NCBI GenBank assembly: GCA_025200525.1
Contig: CM045761.1
Location: forward strand, 140,122,223-140,186,222
Direction: 5' to 3'
Origin: Camellia lanceoleosa
Taxonomy: Eukaryota; Streptophyta; Magnoliopsida; Ericales; Theaceae
DNA: 64,000 bases
Shown here: one piece after another, positions 1 through 10,748 of the stretch
Numbering within the stretch: the stretch's first letter is position 1
How the letters are laid out: the number at the start of each line of letters is the position of its first letter
Notes under the pieces: generated by a model
Databases searched by the model: none
Told to the model about the DNA's origin: nothing
What the model saw: the letters and a program-made list of their open reading frames with translations, nothing else
Translations under genes and position numbers: made by a program

Positions 1-75
1 AAATCCAAGATTCCAGCAGACAAGATCTCGGCGCTTAAGTCCGAGAAGAGAGAAGGCAAAGATACAAAGTTTACC

Positions 76-579
76 AGTTGTTGAAATTTGTAGCAATTTA
101 CAAGTTGGTCAAATTGATACAAAGTTTACCACTTGTTAAAATTTGTAGCAATTTACAAGTTGGTCAAACCGATACAAAGTTTACCACTTGTTGAAATTTG
201 TAGCAATTTACAAGTAGGAGTTAAGCCGAGATTACTGTTTCTCTTCGCTTGTTGAAATTTGTAGCAATTTACAAGTCGGAGTGAAGCTGATGTTATTACT
301 TACAGACTTATGGCAATCTACTAGTTGGCTAAACCAAAAAAGATGCTTAACACTTGTTGAAATTTGTAGCAATTTACAAGTTGAAGTTAAGACAACATAT
401 GATCATCTGTTGAAATTTGCAGCAATTTACAGGTTGAGGTAAAAGCTAAATATATTGTTTAAACCCTTGTTGAAATTTGTAGCAATTTACAAGTAGATCA
501 CTGTTTAACACTTGTTATAACTTGAGAAAAGTTTACTGTATATGTTAGTCCTTGTTGAAATTTGTAGCAATTTACAAGT
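76..579 (+). repeat. Tandem/dispersed ~30 bp hairpin-forming repeat, at least eight copies
   Basis: A 30-base unit recurs at about 76-105, 131-160, 186-215, 247-276, 352-381, 412-438, 473-494 and 550-579, with degenerate copies near 306-330 and 664-690 and further copies at 1117-1146, 1502-1532 and 1562-1591. Each unit opens with ACTTGT and closes with ACAAGT, and inside these lie AAATT and AATTT, so it can fold into a hairpin with a six-base loop and a two-base bulge. Spacing is irregular (25-105 bp). It lies inside the retrotransposon internal region and is not a CRISPR array. Confidence 0.85.
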
Positions 580-971
580 AGGTTAGAGTGAAATTACTGT
601 TTACATATTTATTGTAACTTGAGAAAAGTTTGCAAAGTTTACATTGAAAAGTATATGTTTTATACTTGTTGAAATTTATGAAACGATTGCAGGTCAGTAT
701 CTTGCCAAAGTAAAACTTGCAGTTATTATACCCGAGGTATGTAACCCGAGAAGATTGTGCAAAGGAAGAATTATGTAAATCACACAAAATATTCTAAGTA
801 TAGAATCATGCAAAGGCAGTCAAGAAAAGACAAAGGCACAAGCATTCAGAGAAGGAAAGTTAAATTAGACATTCAAGAACAAGGAGGCACATCGGCCATA
901 TGCAGAGCTTACATTGTCTAAAAAACAAGAAGGTACAAGAGTACAAGCGACAAAAAAGGAAAAACCTCAAA

Positions 972-1112
972 AACCGAGATGACGTTTAACCGGTTAAATC
1001 GAGATGATGCTTAACCGAAGTTAAGCGAGATGATGTTTAACCGGTTAAACGGAGATGATGCTTAAACCGGTTAAGTCGAGATGATGTTTAACCGGTTAAA
1101 ACGAATGATGTT
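972..1112 (+). repeat. Short tandem array built on the palindrome TTTAACCGGTTAAA
   Basis: About five copies of a roughly 30 bp unit combine a CGAGATGATG block with TTTAACCGGTTAAA, which is a perfect 14-base palindrome, or a close variant. It lies within the noncoding part of the retrotransposon. No coding function is visible. Confidence 0.8.
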
Positions 1113-3002
1113 AACACTTGTTGAAATTCTGAGAGAATTTACAAGTTAAAGAGTGCACAAAGTTAAATGTCGGCAAAAGATTCGACAGAGTCAAACGTCG
1201 TTTTGATTATAACAGAACCACTAAGTGCATGCCAGAAGTGGTGACCAGAATTGTGAAAGGAATAAATGCTTCAAGAAACAGCGATGATAGTTTGCAAAGG
1301 CCAAGAGAAAGAGGGTCTAAAGGGGGCGAATTAAATACCAGAAGTTTTAATACATCTGCGAAAGAAGAACACATCAGGTTTGTGACTACGGCACGAAGCC
1401 AACTTCCCTAATGTGATCTTAAGTGCAACTTATGTTCACATTAGGGGGCAAGGAGAAGATGCAGGGGGAAGGAATGATAATTAAGGAGCAAGAAATGTTT
1501 ACACTTGTTAAAATTTTTGAGCAAATTACAAGATGAGTTAACCAAAGATGATGAAGTCTACCACTTGTTGAAATTTGAAGCAATTTACAAGTTTGGTATA
1601 ACCGAGATAACACTGAAAGGCGTTTCCGAGATATGATCATCCGAGATGACCAACTAGCTTGTTAAGAGCTGAGAAGGTTGGCAAATACAAAAATGAAAAC
1701 CTTAAAGAACTAAGGACAAAAAGCAAGAACGTCGGACTGATCTGCTTCGACGAACGACGATGGTTTAGCCCCAGTAGTCAGTTGGAGGAGCTTCTCTACC
1801 GTTACCTCGGCATCAATTTCAAGAAGGAAGCAAACTACTAAGATCATCGGCGGGTTGTGTCTCACCCCGTAAGACGCTTGGAAAGAAACTTCAAGAAACC
1901 TTCTCAGCCACGAGCTCAGCATCAATCTCCTAAAGAGTTTGATCAAAGCTCTTCTCGGCGATTGGCACATCGGAGTTTTGAAGGCAAGGATTGAAAGCAA
2001 AAATGGAAAAAGACACGTAAAATGAAACAAGAAATGTAATTCAAAATCAAAAATGGTGATGAAGCTATCAAGAAATCAAGACAAAAAGATTGCATAGGTG
2101 TGTCAAGCCAAGAACGAGGCGTAAATCAACAGATATGTGAGCGGTGTGTATTCAAGAAGATGATTTGGAAACAACGGATAAAACAAAGAATGGTGGTTAA
2201 CAATGAAGCAGAGCTTCTTGGAAAGCAACAAGTAATAAAACCAGGAGGAACAGTGGCTTACCAGAAAGAGGGAAGTCGGAATGAGAATTGCCGAAATCTG
2301 ACGACAATGACAGAATGACGTAAGCTTCACCGGAGGAGAGGAACGAAGACAGTTGCAGAAGCTTGAAAGCTTGGAACAATGACAGATTTAAGCAAAAGAG
2401 CTAAGAAAGAGAAAAAGCCAAAGGATTGAATGAAAAAAGAGAAAAATCAGAGTCAAGAAGACAACGAAGTTTAAAGATAAAGCCAAGTGCACAGGCACTA
2501 ACTAAGTATATGAAGAAACAAGAAAGTAATGACCCAGACACAATGCTAGCAAAAAAAAGCAGATATGGCAAAAACAAAGATTGCATTTAAACATTTCAAA
2601 AACTTGAAAAGCATTTAAAAATAGAAGACAATAGAGGCAAGTAAACGGATTCAGAAGCGTTATGAAAGATTGAGCTTAATAAAAGAGTTTATGAACCTAC
2701 CAAGATAAGTGAACGCCGATATGAAGATCGCCGAAGTCAAATAGATGACTGGAAATCAGGAACCCACCAGAAAATGTGAAAAGAGCGGATGCAAAGCTCT
2801 TGGAGTTTATGAATTAACGAAACCAGAAACCTCGGCTAGGAGGTATGATCTCGAATAGCTTGAAAAACATGAAGCTTGATACTTGACAGAAGTAGATAGT
2901 AAAGTCCAGGGAACTTTGAGGTCGGCGAGTTTGATCTCGGACAGAGGGGCAGATGATGAGAATAAATATAGGTTCCATCACCTCAAAATGCCGAGGTAAT
3001 AG

Positions 3003-3017
3003 AACCTAGGGGGCAGT
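3003..3017 (+). other. Polypurine-tract-like sequence next to the 3' LTR
   Basis: The G-rich run AGGGGGCAG lies immediately upstream of the LTR start TGTGGGG. Such a tract primes plus-strand synthesis in LTR retrotransposons and fixes the orientation of this element as plus. The tract is interrupted by pyrimidines. Confidence 0.55.
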
Positions 3018-3590
3018 TGTGGGGATATATTTTCTAAGTACCAACACGTGGCAATGTGACGCCGACGTGTCAGCCGAGGTGCCACGTGTCTTGGCCGTTG
3101 TGCCGAGGTCATCTCGGATAGGCCGAGGTTACCTCCGAAGATATCGAAATCCGAGATAAGCGGATAGGGGACAAGAGTCCTAGAATGAAGAGGGAACTCA
3201 ACCTGGATATGGACAAGAGTCCTAGATTGGGAGAAGACTTCAGTTTGGGTAAAGATAAGGCTCTTAGAGAGTTTATCCTAATCCCACTAGGAGTCCCAGA
3301 TAGCAAGAATCCTAAGTCCATTAGGGCCAGCCCCTATTGGGACTAGGATTGTATTGGCTATAAAGAGAGGCACCCCAATGGGTCTAAGGTATGCTTTTGA
3401 TACTCAAGCTTGTGAGTTGAATAGTTGATTTATCTTTGAGAGATATTGAGTCTTGACTTGATCGTCGGTATGGTGGCGAACCACCGTGATTCTTCTTTCT
3501 TCTTCAGTCAACCAAGTGCCATCTATTCTCGCCAAATTTCTCCAATGCCGAATGCTGAGTGGGCAGTGTGGTCAGAAAATCACTCACACA
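3018..3590 (+). mobile_element. 3' LTR (573 bp) of the left-edge retrotransposon
   Basis: The LTR starts TGTGGGG and ends CACTCACACA, giving TG...CA termini. Its first ~70 bp and last ~30 bp match the solo LTR at 21090-21861, which confirms both ends. A TATA-like box (CTATAAAG) lies near 3358-3365, consistent with a U3 promoter. Near the start are two CACGTG cores in inverted orientation (ACACGTGGCA 3044-3053 and TGCCACGTGT 3080-3089). The expected right target duplication would be taaac (3591-3595), but the left copy is outside the window. Confidence 0.85.
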
Positions 3591-4893
3591 TAAACTATTT
3601 ATCCCCATTCAACTTTCTATGGTTCGTACAATTATTGTATCATAAAAGAAACTTAACAATGCATGTGATGTATGAATTTGTAAATTCTTATTTTCTCCTA
3701 AAATGATTCCAATGCACACAAAATTCACTATTTTACTTTTTAATAATAACCATTGTTCATTTAACAATAATTACTAACACAAGTGTATGTAGAAAAACAT
3801 TTCAAATCATACATTTTAACCTCAAAGTTAAGCAATTACCTTCAATTTCATATTTTTTAAGTCAATTTTAATCCTACTTGTTCAAGATATCTAATACTCA
3901 TAATTTTATTGACAAAATTGAGAAATCAGACTCTAATACTAATTTAAACACATAAAATATTTTTTAAAGAAAAAAAAATTAAGATTTTTTTGTAATAAAA
4001 TTTAGGTATTGTCTTTTATTAATTTGTAATATTTGTGGACATATATTTTATTTTTGTAATTTTTTCAGGAACTAAATATGTTTACATTAAATATTTTAGG
4101 GACTTAATAAATTCAATCAATAATTTAAAACTAAATGGATTTTAATTTACATACTTTAGGAACTAAGTAAATTCAATCGATAGTTGAAGAACTATATAAA
4201 TAATTCGATGATAATTTAAGAGTAAAAAGTATAATAAACCCTTGTAACAATTACATCGAACTACAGTTTCATCTCTTGTTAGGGATTAGCTAATTTTGCT
4301 TGACTTTTTTTAACTATTTAACTATTTTAACTTGGTTAAAAAATTGCATTTGGGATAAATTTTAACTTTTTTTGTAACTGATTTGATGATTGTGAGAGAA
4401 AAAAATAAAATAATAACGACATTTTTCATCAAACACGATTGAAAAATGTCATTGATTGTTAATTTTTAGCAATAGTTTGAAAATTTTATCAAAAAAAGTC
4501 ACTAATTATAAGTTTTAGTGATAATTAAAAAAATTTCATGAAAAGAGTCACTAATTATAAATTTTAACGACAATTTATAAAAAAACGTGACAAAAAAATG
4601 TCATTAATTATCAATTTTTAATGACATATATAAAAAATATTTACAAAAAATATTTTTAAGGACGATTTTATTAAACTTTCAATAGGAAGAATTGAGTTTA
4701 CCTATTGAAACTTAATAGTAATTTTTTTTTTTTTTTCATATTTTAGCCAAATTTGTCTTTAGATAAATACATCTAAAAAATAAAAATAAAAAATTATTTA
4801 AAATATGAAAAAATTTCACTAAAAATAAATGAAAATCTGAATAAAAATATACACAAATTTTGTTCGAATTTTTGTTCATTTTAAATTTTTTTA
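3591..4893. other. AT-rich DNA without a gene; degenerate GTCACTAAT-type repeats at 4430-4660
   Basis: No coding potential is seen. Between about 4430 and 4660 a motif resembling GTCACTAATTAT recurs with TTTTTGA-type spacers on both strands. This recalls the subterminal repeats of small non-autonomous CACTA elements, but no CACTA terminus could be found, so it is treated as an old unbounded remnant. Confidence 0.45.
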
Positions 4894-5290
4894 ACCACGG
4901 GTGTCAAAAATTTCTTTTGAAGGCATACAATGTGTGCTAAACATGCCAATGTAGTGCAAGACTATTGTATCCATGGCATAACTGTCCTCGAAAAGTGGAA
5001 GAGCTAATAATAAACATGATAGAATGAATAAAATTCTGAGAAATTCACATCAGAAATTGGGAAAATTCATGCTGCCTTTAGAATTGCTCTTACTGAATAT
5101 TGGCCACCAGTAATTGCTTTCAAGACTCCGTTCAATTTGAGCTAGACAAACATCCATGCCAGACTGGAATCCAAAGTCAGCTAGATTTTCAATCCACACA
5201 TCAATACTTTTCCATCAAATGACTCAGTCAACTATTGCAGCATCAATAACCAACAGTAATTGGAAGTTTTCTCTATCAAAATAAATGAAG
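4894..5290. repeat. Duplicated block, copy A (~390 bp)
   Basis: This block is nearly identical in direct orientation to 5661-6050, sharing for example GGCATACAATGTG, CATGCCAATG, ATGGCATAACTGTCC and CTTTCAAGACTCCGTTCAAT. No reading frame is conserved across the copies. A more diverged copy lies at about 17000-17540, upstream of the receptor kinase gene, which suggests the block derives from gene-flanking DNA. Confidence 0.8.
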
Positions 5291-5660
5291 GAAAGAAAAA
5301 AAAAGTTCGAGGTGAGATTCAATTATATTATTCAACGTTAAGTGTAATGATCTTTCCTTAATTTAAAATAATTATAAATTTGCATTCTTATTTAATAATT
5401 ATTAGATATGGAATGATACTTTTATGCTTTTTATTTTTGGTAACAACCGTATTCATGTCTTTGACCCGACTAATACTTGGGTAAATGCAGATGTAATCCG
5501 TGTTCTATACATAACGAGTAATTATCAGGCACAACCCAGGGTGATCCCAAGGGGGTCAACCAGTTTAGCAATTCATGGGCCAGATTCAAATTTAATAAAT
5601 TTTCAATTTAATAAGATCAAGTTGCTGCCATCAGCCATCCCTATGGTAAAGGAATGATTT
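5291..5660. other. Spacer between duplicated blocks, no gene seen
   Basis: This 370 bp AT-rich spacer separates copies A and B. It contains a short GC-richer segment (5520-5600) but no recognisable coding or structural RNA feature. Confidence 0.4.
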
Positions 5661-6215
5661 TAACCATGGGTGTCAAAATTTCTTTAGAAGGCATACAATG
5701 TGCTAACCATGCCAATGCAGAGCAAAACTTTTGTATCCATGGCATAACTGTCCTTGAAAAGTGGAAGAGCTAATAATAAACATGATAGAATGAATAAAAT
5801 TCTGAGAAATTCATATCAGAAATTGAGAAAATTCATGCTGCCTTTAGAATTGCTCTTACTGAATATTGGCCACAGTAATTGCTTTCAAGACTCCGTTCAA
5901 TTTGGGCTAGACAAACATCCATACCCGACTGGAATCCAAAGTCAGCTAGATTTTAAATCCACACATCAATACTTTTCCATCAAATGACTCAATCAGCTAT
6001 TGCAGCATCAATAACCAACGGTAATTGGAATTTTTCTCTATCAAAATAAAGAGAAAGTAAGAAAAGAAAATAAATAAAGGAAAGAAAAAAGAAAGTTCTA
6101 GGTGAGTGTCTAGTAGTAGGTGAAAATAGTGAGCAACTCAAAGAAAAGTGACTATCTTGTGAAGGAAATAAGTAACTATAGAAGAACCAAAGCAGATTGA
6201 GAAGACATATACCAG
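5661..6215. repeat. Duplicated block, copy B, extended
   Basis: 5661-6050 repeats 4894-5290. The block continues to about 6215 with sequence (ACTATCTTGTGAA..., AGAAGACATA) that is matched collinearly near 17480-17540. The three-way similarity supports a segmental duplication of DNA that also lies upstream of the kinase gene. Bases 6216-6334 show nothing recognisable and end where the copia LTR similarity begins. Confidence 0.7.
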
Positions 6216-6334
6216 TTTGTAAAAACCAATTATGGTTAATTTCCGTGGCAGTGACAGTGAAGTTTTGCTCTAGAAATGGGAAGAAGTCAGAAGTCTGCTA
6301 GCTTGTGGTCTTTTCTATCTTTTGCAAACCAGCT

Positions 6335-6868
6335 ACAGGCACCAGAGAAAATAAAATTCAAACAGTTTTTTGCCCCAAAAAAATAAGTATTGGGCCGAAC
6401 AAGCCCAACACAACCTCACACCACGCACCTGTGCCCAGGCCCAGCCTGGCAGGACAGACGGCGGCGATGCGCGTGTATGTTTATTTTTGGGTCTAATGGG
6501 TTTAGCCCACTTTACCCATAACCTCTCCCTTCTACAAACTTGGGATGCCCTTTGGGGCCCTTCCTAAGTTGCAAACTCAAGCCTTATAAACCCATAAAAG
6601 TTTTCCCATCAAACCAATGTGGGACAAGCCTTTAATTCAAACCTTCAAGGAATTTTCACCAAAAACTCTATTTCCATGGAGCTTATTTTGGCTTCAATTT
6701 TCCATTCACTCGATAATGGTTTTGAGCAACCAAATATACTACGTGAATCACAACGCGGCATAGAACGCGTTACCACTTGGACCCACCAACTTTGGCGCAT
6801 GGGTCCCACCTAAAAAATAGACCAAAGTTAAGAAAAAAAAATATGTTTTCCCAAAACCATTTCTTACA
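6335..6868 (-). repeat. Truncated 3' LTR of the copia element
   Basis: This matches about 14611-15093 in direct orientation, with shared landmarks such as CAAGCCTTATAAACCCATAA and AATGTGGGACAAGC. On the minus strand it begins TGTAAGAAATGG. Only the U3-side portion is present. The TATA box and R/U5 part seen in the other LTR are missing, so this end has lost roughly half of the LTR. Confidence 0.8.
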
Positions 6869-7449
6869 ATCCCCTGCATGAATGGAATTTGATGACAACG
6901 AAAATGTAACAATATGCAGAATTTGTCGAAAGAGTATAAATCGAAAATATCTTGCATCAGGATAGGTAGCTTTCAGCCTTGAACCTTCTCTAGAAATAAC
7001 CTATTAGACTTACTAGCTAATCATTGGACGTGATGCCTTGAATTGTTCAGTCGTTTGTGTAAGCCAAGACAATAGATTTCACACAAAATATCTTCTGATA
7101 CATCGTGGTTCTCACGGTTGTATTCATTTTGGCCTTGAACGCTCCTGGTTGTTCATGAGTGTTTCTAGAGATTTTAGCCTCTTCATTCTCATAAAATCGG
7201 TCCCAGTTCGACACTCATATAGGTGATTCTTATTGTGAGTATCTCTTATACTCGTCTTGATTTTTATGCCTAAATCAAGATATAAGTAATTATTAAAAGC
7301 AAAGCTTATCCTTAAATCCCTGCATACAACACATGTTGCAAATATCACTCTTACCATAGGAATGGGTAAGGACTTTTAATCCCTTGGTGATTTCTGGCGA
7401 GCTATATAACTTAGTTGTTCCGTTAAACTTAATTCTTAGGATCTCCAGT
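6869..7449 (-). other. 3' noncoding region of the copia element
   Basis: This lies between the end of the RNase H frame and the truncated LTR. No coding similarity is visible on either strand. Confidence 0.5.
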
Positions 7450-10165
7450 CATCTAAGTAGGGTTATCATTATGATGACTCTTATATAATAAGCTTTAATT
7501 CCATTCCCTTTGATGAACTATACTTGCTCTTTTGCCAAACATTTTGTTAACGGATCCATAATATTCTCTTTAGATTTTATATAATCTATTGAGATTATTC
7601 CATTTGAGAGCAATTGCCTTACGGTATTATGTCGACGACGATTATGTCGTGATTTACCATTATTCATATGACTCTATGCCTTATCTATTGCAGATTGGCT
7701 ATTACAATGAATGCAAATAGCTGGCACAGGTTTAGGTCACATTGGAATGTCTTTTAAAAAGTGGCGAAGCCATTCTGCTTCTTCTTCTGTTTTGTCCAAA
7801 GCAATAAACTCAGATTCTATTATGGATCGTGCGATGTATGTTTGTTTCGTGGATTTCCGAGAAACAGCAGCGCCTTCTAGAGTAAAGACATATTCATTAG
7901 TGGATTTTGAATCTTTAGTATCGGATATCTAATTGGCATCACAATAACCATCCAGTACTGCAGGATATCGAGTAAAGTTCAAACCATGATCACGGGTAAA
8001 TCTTAGATGTCTAAGAACCCGGATGATCGCTTTCCAATGGTCTTCTCCGGGGTTACTAGTGTACCTACTCAATTTACTGACAGCATAAACTATATCAAGA
8101 CGAGTACAATTCATTAGGTACATTAGGTTTCCAATGATTTTGGAGTATTTTAACTAAGACACGACATCACCTTTATTTTTCGACAAATAAAGACTGATGT
8201 CTACAGATGTTCTAGCTACATTCATATCATCCTTGATATATTTACCAAGAATTTTCTCAATGTAATGTAATTGAGATAATGCATATCCATCAGATGTTTT
8301 AGTAATTTTCATTCCTAATATTACATCTGCGACCCTCATATCTTTCATATCAAATCTTTTGTTCAGTATTTGCTTAGTTGATTTGATCATGTTTTGACTA
8401 CTTTCAATGATAAGCATGTCATTCACATAAAGACAAACTATGACATATCTTTGGTTAGTGTTTTTAACATAGACACACTTGTCACATTCGTTTATCTTAA
8501 ACCCATTAGTAAGCATTGCATGATCGAATTTTTCATGCCATTGCTTAGGGGCTTGTTTTAATCCATAAAGAGATTTTACAAATGTCGATGACTTTCTTTT
8601 CTTGTCTCGGCACTACAACCCTTCTAAGTTGCTCCATATGGATCTCTTCATTTAGATCACCATTTAAGAAAACTGTCTTAACATCCATTTGATGTATTTC
8701 TAAGTTATACAACACTGCTATAGCAATAAGCATGCGAATGGATGTTATTCTTGACACAAAGGAATATGTGTCAAAATAGTACAAACCTTCCTTTTGTCTC
8801 AGAACCTTTTATCACAAGTCTTGCTTTATACTTGTCTATTGAACTATCTGCTTTCATTTTTCTCCTGAATATTCATTTATACCCAAGAGGTTTAGAATTG
8901 GGTGGAAGATCCACCAATTCCCAAGTATGATTTTGCATAATGGATTCAATTTCATTATTAACAGCCTCTTTCTACAAAGGTGCTTCAGGACCTGTCATTA
9001 CTTCCTTAAAGCTTTGAGGTTCATTTTCTAACAAGTATGTCAGAAAATCAAGACCAAAGGATTTTGATGTTCTTGCTCTCTTACTTCGTCTTGGTTCATC
9101 ATCAGTTAAATCCTATTGGTCGAGACCATCACTAGTCTCTTGCATATGATTGTCATTAATCTCTTGACTTTGTGTACAATCATAAATTCTTTTATGTGAA
9201 TTTAATTCCTGTCATTTTTTGTAAGGAAACTCATGTTCAAAAAACACAACATTCCTTGACTCTATAATAGTGTTCACATTTATATCAGGTATTTCTGATT
9301 TATAAGTCAGAAATTGATATGCACTACTATTCTGAGCATAACCAATAAACACACAATCCACTATTTTTGGTCATATCTTAGTCTTTTTAGGAACAAAAAA
9401 TTCTACCTTTGCCAAACACACCCACACTTTTAAGTATTTGTAGGAAGGTAGTCGAGTGCTGTTTGTTTTCTTGTGGGGTATTCTATTAAGAACATAATTA
9501 GCAGACAATATTGTTTCCCCTCCACAAGTTCTGCGGTAACCTGAACTTAGTAACATGGCATTCATCATTTCTTTAAGGGTTCTATTTTTTGTTTCAGCAA
9601 TTTTATTTTGTTGTGGAGAATAGGGTGCTGTAGTTTGGTGAATAATGCCATTTTGTGTACAAAATTCATTTAAAGATGTATCATATTCACCACCTCTGTC
9701 ACTTCTAACCATTTTAATGGTTTTACTAAGTTGATTTTCAATTTTAATTTTGTAGAGTTTAAACATTTCTAAAACTTCATGTTTACTACTAGGTAAATAT
9801 ACATAACAATATCATGTGCAATCATCGATCAATGTTATGAAATACTTTTTATCTCCTCTAGTTTGAACAAATTTGAGATCACATACATCAATATGAATTA
9901 ATTCTAGAAGTTCGATTTTTCTTTCAACCGATTTAAATGGAGTATTAGTTAGTTTCGCTTTTACACAAATCTCACATTTGTGATTAGGATCAGTTTCAAA
10001 CTTTGATATATAATCCAAACCAATTAGTCTACGCAAAGCATCAAAATTTACATGTCATAATCTACCATGCCATAAATTTGACTCAAGAATATAAGCAAAA
10101 GATATGTTACTCTTATTAATAGCAACTTTTGGTACAACAGTCATTATATTCAATTTAAAGAGACC
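7450..10165 (-). pseudogene. copia pol remnant: integrase, reverse transcriptase, RNase H
   Basis: The minus strand encodes a pre-integrase zinc region (CEICVKAKL near 9950-9990), then an integrase core that keeps acidic residues in HIDVCDL, RSDRGGEY and AETKNRT. The RT fingers/palm follow, and RNase H ends with [17 protein letters not shown]-type and GKSRHNRRRHNT motifs. The RT catalytic box reads CLYVNDMLI instead of the usual YVDD, so one metal-binding Asp is Asn. Frames are broken by several stops (near 9790, 9370, 9100, 8545 and 7929). It joins to the gag part at 12208 once the inserted LTR is removed (KGYMSN | GLFKLN). The product would have been a polyprotein cleaved by its own protease. 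Non-functional. Confidence 0.9.
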
Positions 10166-10172
10166 ATTGCTC

Positions 10173-10707
10173 TATAGCGATTCCGATTTTGACTCGACAC
10201 ATGTGGTAGTCCGGACTCAGGTTTATGGTTTCAGAATATTGTTCATTGTCGTTTTCCTTTTGTTCCTCCTTAAATTTGGTTATTTGGACATATTGAGCGT
10301 GTTTGGAACATGTTGGTTGCTTGGTTTTCAAACCTTATGTTGTCTAGATTTTTGGTTGCGCTCGAGCAAGATTTGTGAACTCTCAATACTTTGCACGTCT
10401 GCAAAAGTACTAGAAGAGTGTTTTCTACACTGGAGCGGCATTTTCTACGCTCGAGCGGGTGAACGCTCAAGCGGCCTTTCTTGAGCTTGAGTGGTTTTTC
10501 TATTGTCTGCAAAAGTACTGGATGTGTGTTGCACTTGAGCGGGTCACTTCTTGCGCTCAAGCGGAACAACTTATTGTGTCTGATGCTCGAGCGTCAACTC
10601 TTGCACTCAAGCGGACTATGCGTATATCAAATCGCGAAAATGACTTTTTACATCACTTTTTTAGATATTTTCTTCCAAAAGCCCTAAAGTGAGACACTCT
10701 CTCTCTA

Positions 10708-10748
<41 letters not shown>

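Larger units (their letters stand above)
1..3017 (+). mobile_element. Internal 3' region of an LTR retrotransposon (5' part outside window)
   Basis: This stretch ends at a purine-rich tract and is followed directly by an LTR (3018-3590), so it is the 3' internal part of a retrotransposon whose 5' LTR and coding region lie to the left of the window. No gag or pol similarity is visible in any frame, and the short open frames here have no family resemblance. It is rich in short repeats (a hairpin unit at 76-579 and a TTTAACCGGTTAAA-containing array at 972-1112). Long noncoding 3' regions occur in some Ty3/gypsy lineages and in LARD elements. The superfamily cannot be decided from what is present. 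Confidence 0.75.

Noticed and set aside
76..579. CRISPR-like appearance of the spaced repeats
   Set aside because: Plant nuclear context, irregular spacers with shared sequence, and location inside an LTR retrotransposon.
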